From a virus, in the IMG/VR virus record IMGVR_UViG_3300033145_001299, positions 1 to 30,544 of that record: a stretch of 30,544 nucleotides of DNA; one strand, written 5' to 3'. The position numbers were made by a program, and so were the translations under genes. Every line of letters starts with the position of its first letter. The first letter of the stretch is position 1. Below are positions 28,013-30,544 of this stretch, piece after piece. The notes beneath the pieces are model-generated. The model was not told the origin of the DNA and did not search any database. It worked only from the letters and a program-made list of their open reading frames with translations.

Positions 28013-28654
28013 ATGAAAGGACATAGCATTGCAGGAACAAGCACAACAAGAGAAAGAATTGATAATGACTATTATGCAACACCTCCAGAAGCAACAGAAT
28101 CATTATTACATATGTTTGATTTATCTAATTGTAATTCATTTTTAGAACCTGCTTGTGGAAAGGGGCATATTTCAGAAGTTTTAAAAGAATATTATCCAAA
28201 CAAAAAGATTTCTTCAACTGATTTAATTGATAGAGGATATAGTGGTGGAGGAATTGATTTTTTAAACTTGAAAAGTATGGGGCATAAATGGGATTGCATA
28301 ATAACTAACCCCCCATTTAAATTAGCAAAAGAATTTATTTTAAAAGCATTACAACTTTCAAATAAATATGTGATTATGTTTGCAAAAATACAGCTTTTAG
28401 AAGGAATAGGAAGAAAGGAATTATTTGACAAATATCCTCCAAAACATATTTATGTTTTTAGAAATAGAATTAATCCAATGAGGAATGGAAACCCTTTAGA
28501 TGAAAAAGGAAAACCTTGGGCTTCAACAATGTGCTTTACTTGGTTTGTTTGGGAAATTGGATTTAAAGGAGAACCAACAATAAGATGGTTACAAACTAAA
28601 AAAACAACAAAAAACACTCGAAAAGTGGTAAAAAAAAGACTAAAAAGCGCATAA
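28013..28654 (+). CDS. N6-adenine DNA methyltransferase (NPPF type)
   Basis: A 213-residue protein. 'NDYYATPPEATESLL' is the usual opening of virus-coded adenine methyltransferases. 'FLEPACGKGHISEVL' (43-57) is motif I and 'WDCIITNPPFKLAKEF' (93-108) is motif IV with NPPF at 99-102. Motif I before motif IV is the gamma order. The C-terminus is basic. It is the third methyltransferase of the window and of a class different from the other two. It stands alone, with no nuclease next to it, so host-restriction escape or marking of packaged DNA is likely. Confidence 0.8.
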   Translation: MKGHSIAGTSTTRERIDNDYYATPPEATESLLHMFDLSNCNSFLEPACGKGHISEVLKEYYPNKKISSTDLIDRGYSGGGIDFLNLKSMGHKWDCIITNPPFKLAKEFILKALQLSNKYVIMFAKIQLLEGIGRKELFDKYPPKHIYVFRNRINPMRNGNPLDEKGKPWASTMCFTWFVWEIGFKGEPTIRWLQTKKTTKNTRKVVKKRLKSA

Positions 28655-28678
28655 AGGCTAAACTATACCTAAATAATG

Positions 28679-28686
28679 CTTAAATA
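28679..28686 (+). promoter_or_regulatory. Possible TATA box of the terminase transcript
   Basis: CTTAAATA is centred about 32 bases before ATG 28715, within a gene-free gap of 60 bases; TTTTAAAT at 28692-28699 is a less well spaced alternative. The gap between the methyltransferase and terminase genes is the natural place for a late promoter. Confidence 0.35.
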
Positions 28687-28714
28687 ACACATTTTAAATC
28701 ATAAAAAGAACCAA

Positions 28715-29125
28715 ATGACTAAGGAAAATACTACAAATCCTATAAAAAAGGACGTTTTGACAAAGAAGATGAAAGGTTTCATAGAGATATTTGTGTTAAA
28801 TGCTGGAAGAGTTTATATTACTTGTGAGAAATTCGGAATACATGCAACCACTTATTATGCTTGGTTTAAGAAATCAGAGAAATTCAAAAAAGCAATAGAA
28901 ACAGCAATAGAAACATTTAAAGACAAAGTTGAAGGTAAAATAGTTAGTCACTTAAACTCAGAAGATAAAAGAATAAGCGCAGATATGTGTAAATTTTATG
29001 CTAAGACAAAAATGAAAGAAAGAGGTTATGTAGAAAAACAAGAATTAGAATATTCTACTGGAGAAGGACTTAAGATTAATGTAAATATTTCTGAAGATGT
29101 TAAAAAATTATTTGAGGAAAAATAA
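28715..29125 (+). CDS. Terminase small subunit
   Basis: A 136-residue protein. 'KKMKGFIEIFVLNAGRVYIT' followed by 'CEKFGIHATTYYAWFKKSEK' is the helix-turn-helix of small terminases of the phBC6A51-like type, with the 'Y..W' recognition helix. The centre 'FKDKVEGKIVSHLNSEDKR' with 'ADMCKFYAKTKMKERGYVEK' is the helical oligomer core, and 'GLKINVNISEDVKKLFEEK' the C-terminus that meets the large subunit. It binds the packaging start site. It overlaps terL by taATG. Confidence 0.8.
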   Translation: MTKENTTNPIKKDVLTKKMKGFIEIFVLNAGRVYITCEKFGIHATTYYAWFKKSEKFKKAIETAIETFKDKVEGKIVSHLNSEDKRISADMCKFYAKTKMKERGYVEKQELEYSTGEGLKINVNISEDVKKLFEEK

Positions 29126-30129
29126 TGGCATTCGAATTAACAGCTAAACAAGCATTAGCTTATCTTTATTTAACAGATGATAAAACAACAGAAATAGGTT
29201 TTGGTGGGGGAGCTGGTGGTGGTAAGTCTTATCTTGGTTGTTTTTGGATATTGGAGCAAGCATTGAAATATCCTGGAACTGCTTGGTTAATAGGAAGAAA
29301 AGAATTAACAAATCTTAAAAAAACAACATTAATATCTTTTTTCAAGGTATTGGATGATTTAAAAATAAATTCTAAGGAAATATTGCAACTCAATTCACAA
29401 ACAAATATTATAAAATTTACAAATGGTAGTTTAATTTTTTTAATGGATATGTCAAATCAACCAAGTGATCCTTTGTACACAAGATTTGGAGGATTAGAAT
29501 TAACTGGGGCATTTGTAGATGAATCAAATGAGAATCAAGATAAAGCCTTAGAGATAATAAAAACAAGAATTGGACGTGGAAAAAATAAAGAATATAATTT
29601 AATTCCAAAAATCTTAGAAACTTTTAACCCTTCAAAAGACCATGTATATAGAAGATATTATCTTCCTTGGAGAGATAAAAAATTACCAGAACATAGAATT
29701 TTTATTAAATCATTAGTTACAGATAACCCATATCAACAAGAATCATATATAAATCAATTAAGAAAGGCAGATAAAATAACCAGAGAAAGACTTCTTTATG
29801 GTAATTTTGAATATGATGATGATCCTACAAGATTATTTGAATATGATGCAATTATTGATTTATTCACAAATAGTGCAGAGAGAGGTCAAAGATATTGTAC
29901 AGTAGATGTTGCAGGAAGGGGACGTGACAGAACAATCATAACAATTTGGGATGGGTTTTTTATAATCAAAATAATTAATATGGATAATATTTCAAGTGAG
30001 GAATTAGATAAAATCTTAATTGCTCATAATATTCCGAGATCTAAATGTGCAATTGATGAAGATGGTGTTGGATTTGGATTAGTTAATGATATGCCTGGAG
30101 TTAAAGGATTTGTTAATAGGATTTGTTAA
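29125..30129 (+). CDS. terL: Terminase large subunit, N-terminal part (frame broken by duplication)
   Basis: Residues 1-334 of a terminase large subunit, the motor that packs DNA into the capsid. 'GFGGGAGGGKSYLG' (Walker A, lysine 34) and 'LTGAFVDESNE' (Walker B, about 126-136) are the ATPase; 'CTVDVAGRGRDRT' (from about 258) is the first nuclease motif with its Asp, and 'AIDEDGVGFGLV' the second. The frame ends early at TAA 30127-30129, because 13 bases (30105-30117) occur twice in tandem. Without one copy the frame runs on to 30469, giving 443 residues, the normal length. The C-terminal nuclease residue is thus in another frame. The change may be a true mutation, a mixed population or an assembly error. 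Confidence 0.9.
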   Translation: MAFELTAKQALAYLYLTDDKTTEIGFGGGAGGGKSYLGCFWILEQALKYPGTAWLIGRKELTNLKKTTLISFFKVLDDLKINSKEILQLNSQTNIIKFTNGSLIFLMDMSNQPSDPLYTRFGGLELTGAFVDESNENQDKALEIIKTRIGRGKNKEYNLIPKILETFNPSKDHVYRRYYLPWRDKKLPEHRIFIKSLVTDNPYQQESYINQLRKADKITRERLLYGNFEYDDDPTRLFEYDAIIDLFTNSAERGQRYCTVDVAGRGRDRTIITIWDGFFIIKIINMDNISSEELDKILIAHNIPRSKCAIDEDGVGFGLVNDMPGVKGFVNRIC

Positions 30130-30469
30130 TAATGCAAGACCAATTACAAAAAAGAAAGAAAATGATGAAGATAAAGTCTTACATAATTATAAGAATCTAA
30201 AAGCTCAGTGTTGGTTTCTTTTAGCAAATATGGTTAATGCTGGACAAATAGGAATTTATAGAGATATTCCAGTGGAAACAAAGGAGTTATTAATTCAAGA
30301 CTTAGAACAAATAAAACAAAAGGATCCTGATCGTGATGCGCCTTTACAAGTAATATCAAAAGAAGAAATTAAAGAAAATATAGGTAGATCAACAGATGTT
30401 GGTGATTCTGTAATGATGCGTATGATTTTTGAATTAAATAAAAATGATTTTGTGTTTGGGTTTGCATAA
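30086..30469 (+). CDS. terL: Terminase large subunit, C-terminal part
   Basis: In this frame the true continuation starts inside the second copy of the duplication: 'GFVNNARPITKKKENDEDKV', then 'NYKNLKAQCWFLLANMVNAG' and 'IGRSTDVGDSVMMRMIFEL'. NYKNLKAQC and the Asp in TDVGDSV are the closing nuclease part of terL. The first residues encoded from ATG 30086 are only the shifted reading of the upstream copy. It is therefore not an independent gene. The next gene starts on its stop (taATG). Confidence 0.85.
   Translation: MICLELKDLLIGFVNNARPITKKKENDEDKVLHNYKNLKAQCWFLLANMVNAGQIGIYRDIPVETKELLIQDLEQIKQKDPDRDAPLQVISKEEIKENIGRSTDVGDSVMMRMIFELNKNDFVFGFA
30105..30130 (+). repeat. 13-bp tandem duplication in terL
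   Basis: AGGATTTGTTAAT occurs at 30105-30117 and again at 30118-30130. Removing one copy rejoins the two terL frames exactly (V-K-G-F-V-N-N-A-R-P). Confidence 0.9.
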
Positions 30470-30544
30470 TGGGAAGAAAAGCAATACAATTAAAAAAATG
30501 TTCTGAATGTGGAAAAGGATTAAGAACTTCAAATAAATCTGGTT
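30469..30544 (+). CDS. Start of a zinc-finger-type gene (partial)
   Basis: Begins with ATG on the terL stop. The 25 visible codons read 'MGRKAIQLKKCSECGKGLRT' and SNKSG. CSEC-G suggests the first half of a zinc site; proteins that open this way are often HNH endonucleases or small zinc proteins. The rest lies beyond the window. Confidence 0.5.
   Translation, partial: MGRKAIQLKKCSECGKGLRTSNKSG

Overview
The window is a segment of a tailed (caudovirus-type) archaeal virus or provirus. The DNA is strongly AT-rich, every gene is on the + strand, and stops and starts commonly overlap (ATGA, TAATG, taaaATG). Several starts sit about 25 bases downstream of a TTTATAAA-like TATA box with almost no leader, which is archaeal leaderless expression. 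No lysozyme or amidase is visible. The two large surface proteins are rich in NxS/NxT sequons and in 'EVDPYWSANYTAYNDSW'-type sequence that I associate with DPANN archaea (Woesearchaeota/Pacearchaeota-like). The host assignment is inference, not something the DNA proves.

Layout. 1-1873: the last codons of an upstream gene (probably capsid), a small virion protein, a helix-hairpin-helix neck-type protein, a small membrane protein and the head-tail adaptor. 1873-7018: a cargo block inserted between adaptor and head-closure genes, made of a 1043-residue secreted fibre of 14-residue YadA-head-like repeats, a NUMOD3/HNH homing-type endonuclease and a membrane-anchored beta-propeller. 7018-14695: the neck and tail module (head closure, gp10-like tail completion, tail terminator, tail tube, tail assembly chaperone with a -1 frameshift site, a very short tape measure, Dit-like protein, hub). 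14728-15301: two small membrane proteins. 15302-15907: non-coding or structured DNA with three terminator-like hairpins, a 16-base antisense match and a leaderless micro-gene. 15908-18625: small regulators and accessory proteins, including a ribbon-helix-helix protein, a winged helix and a DUF2829/Tad2-like protein. 18622-21549: recombination genes (resolvase-like nuclease, probable annealing protein), a CAU tRNA followed immediately by about 340 bases of structured non-coding DNA, and an HTH-metallophosphoesterase. 21546-23942: small unknown proteins. 23980-28654: three DNA methyltransferases of different classes, a SWIM-HNH nuclease, YopX, winged-helix regulators and a coiled-coil protein. 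28715-end: terminase small and large subunits and the start of a zinc-finger gene.

Portal, protease and major capsid genes are not here. They would normally lie between terlarge and the adaptor, so the window is probably one cut of a somewhat larger, possibly circular genome.

Most notable: a 13-base tandem duplication that breaks terL, a canonical A_AAA_AAC slippery site in the tail chaperone, an unrecognised structured RNA directly behind the tRNA, a 16-base complement between an upstream hairpin loop and the start codon of a leaderless micro-gene, and a palindromic double-TATA promoter present in three copies.
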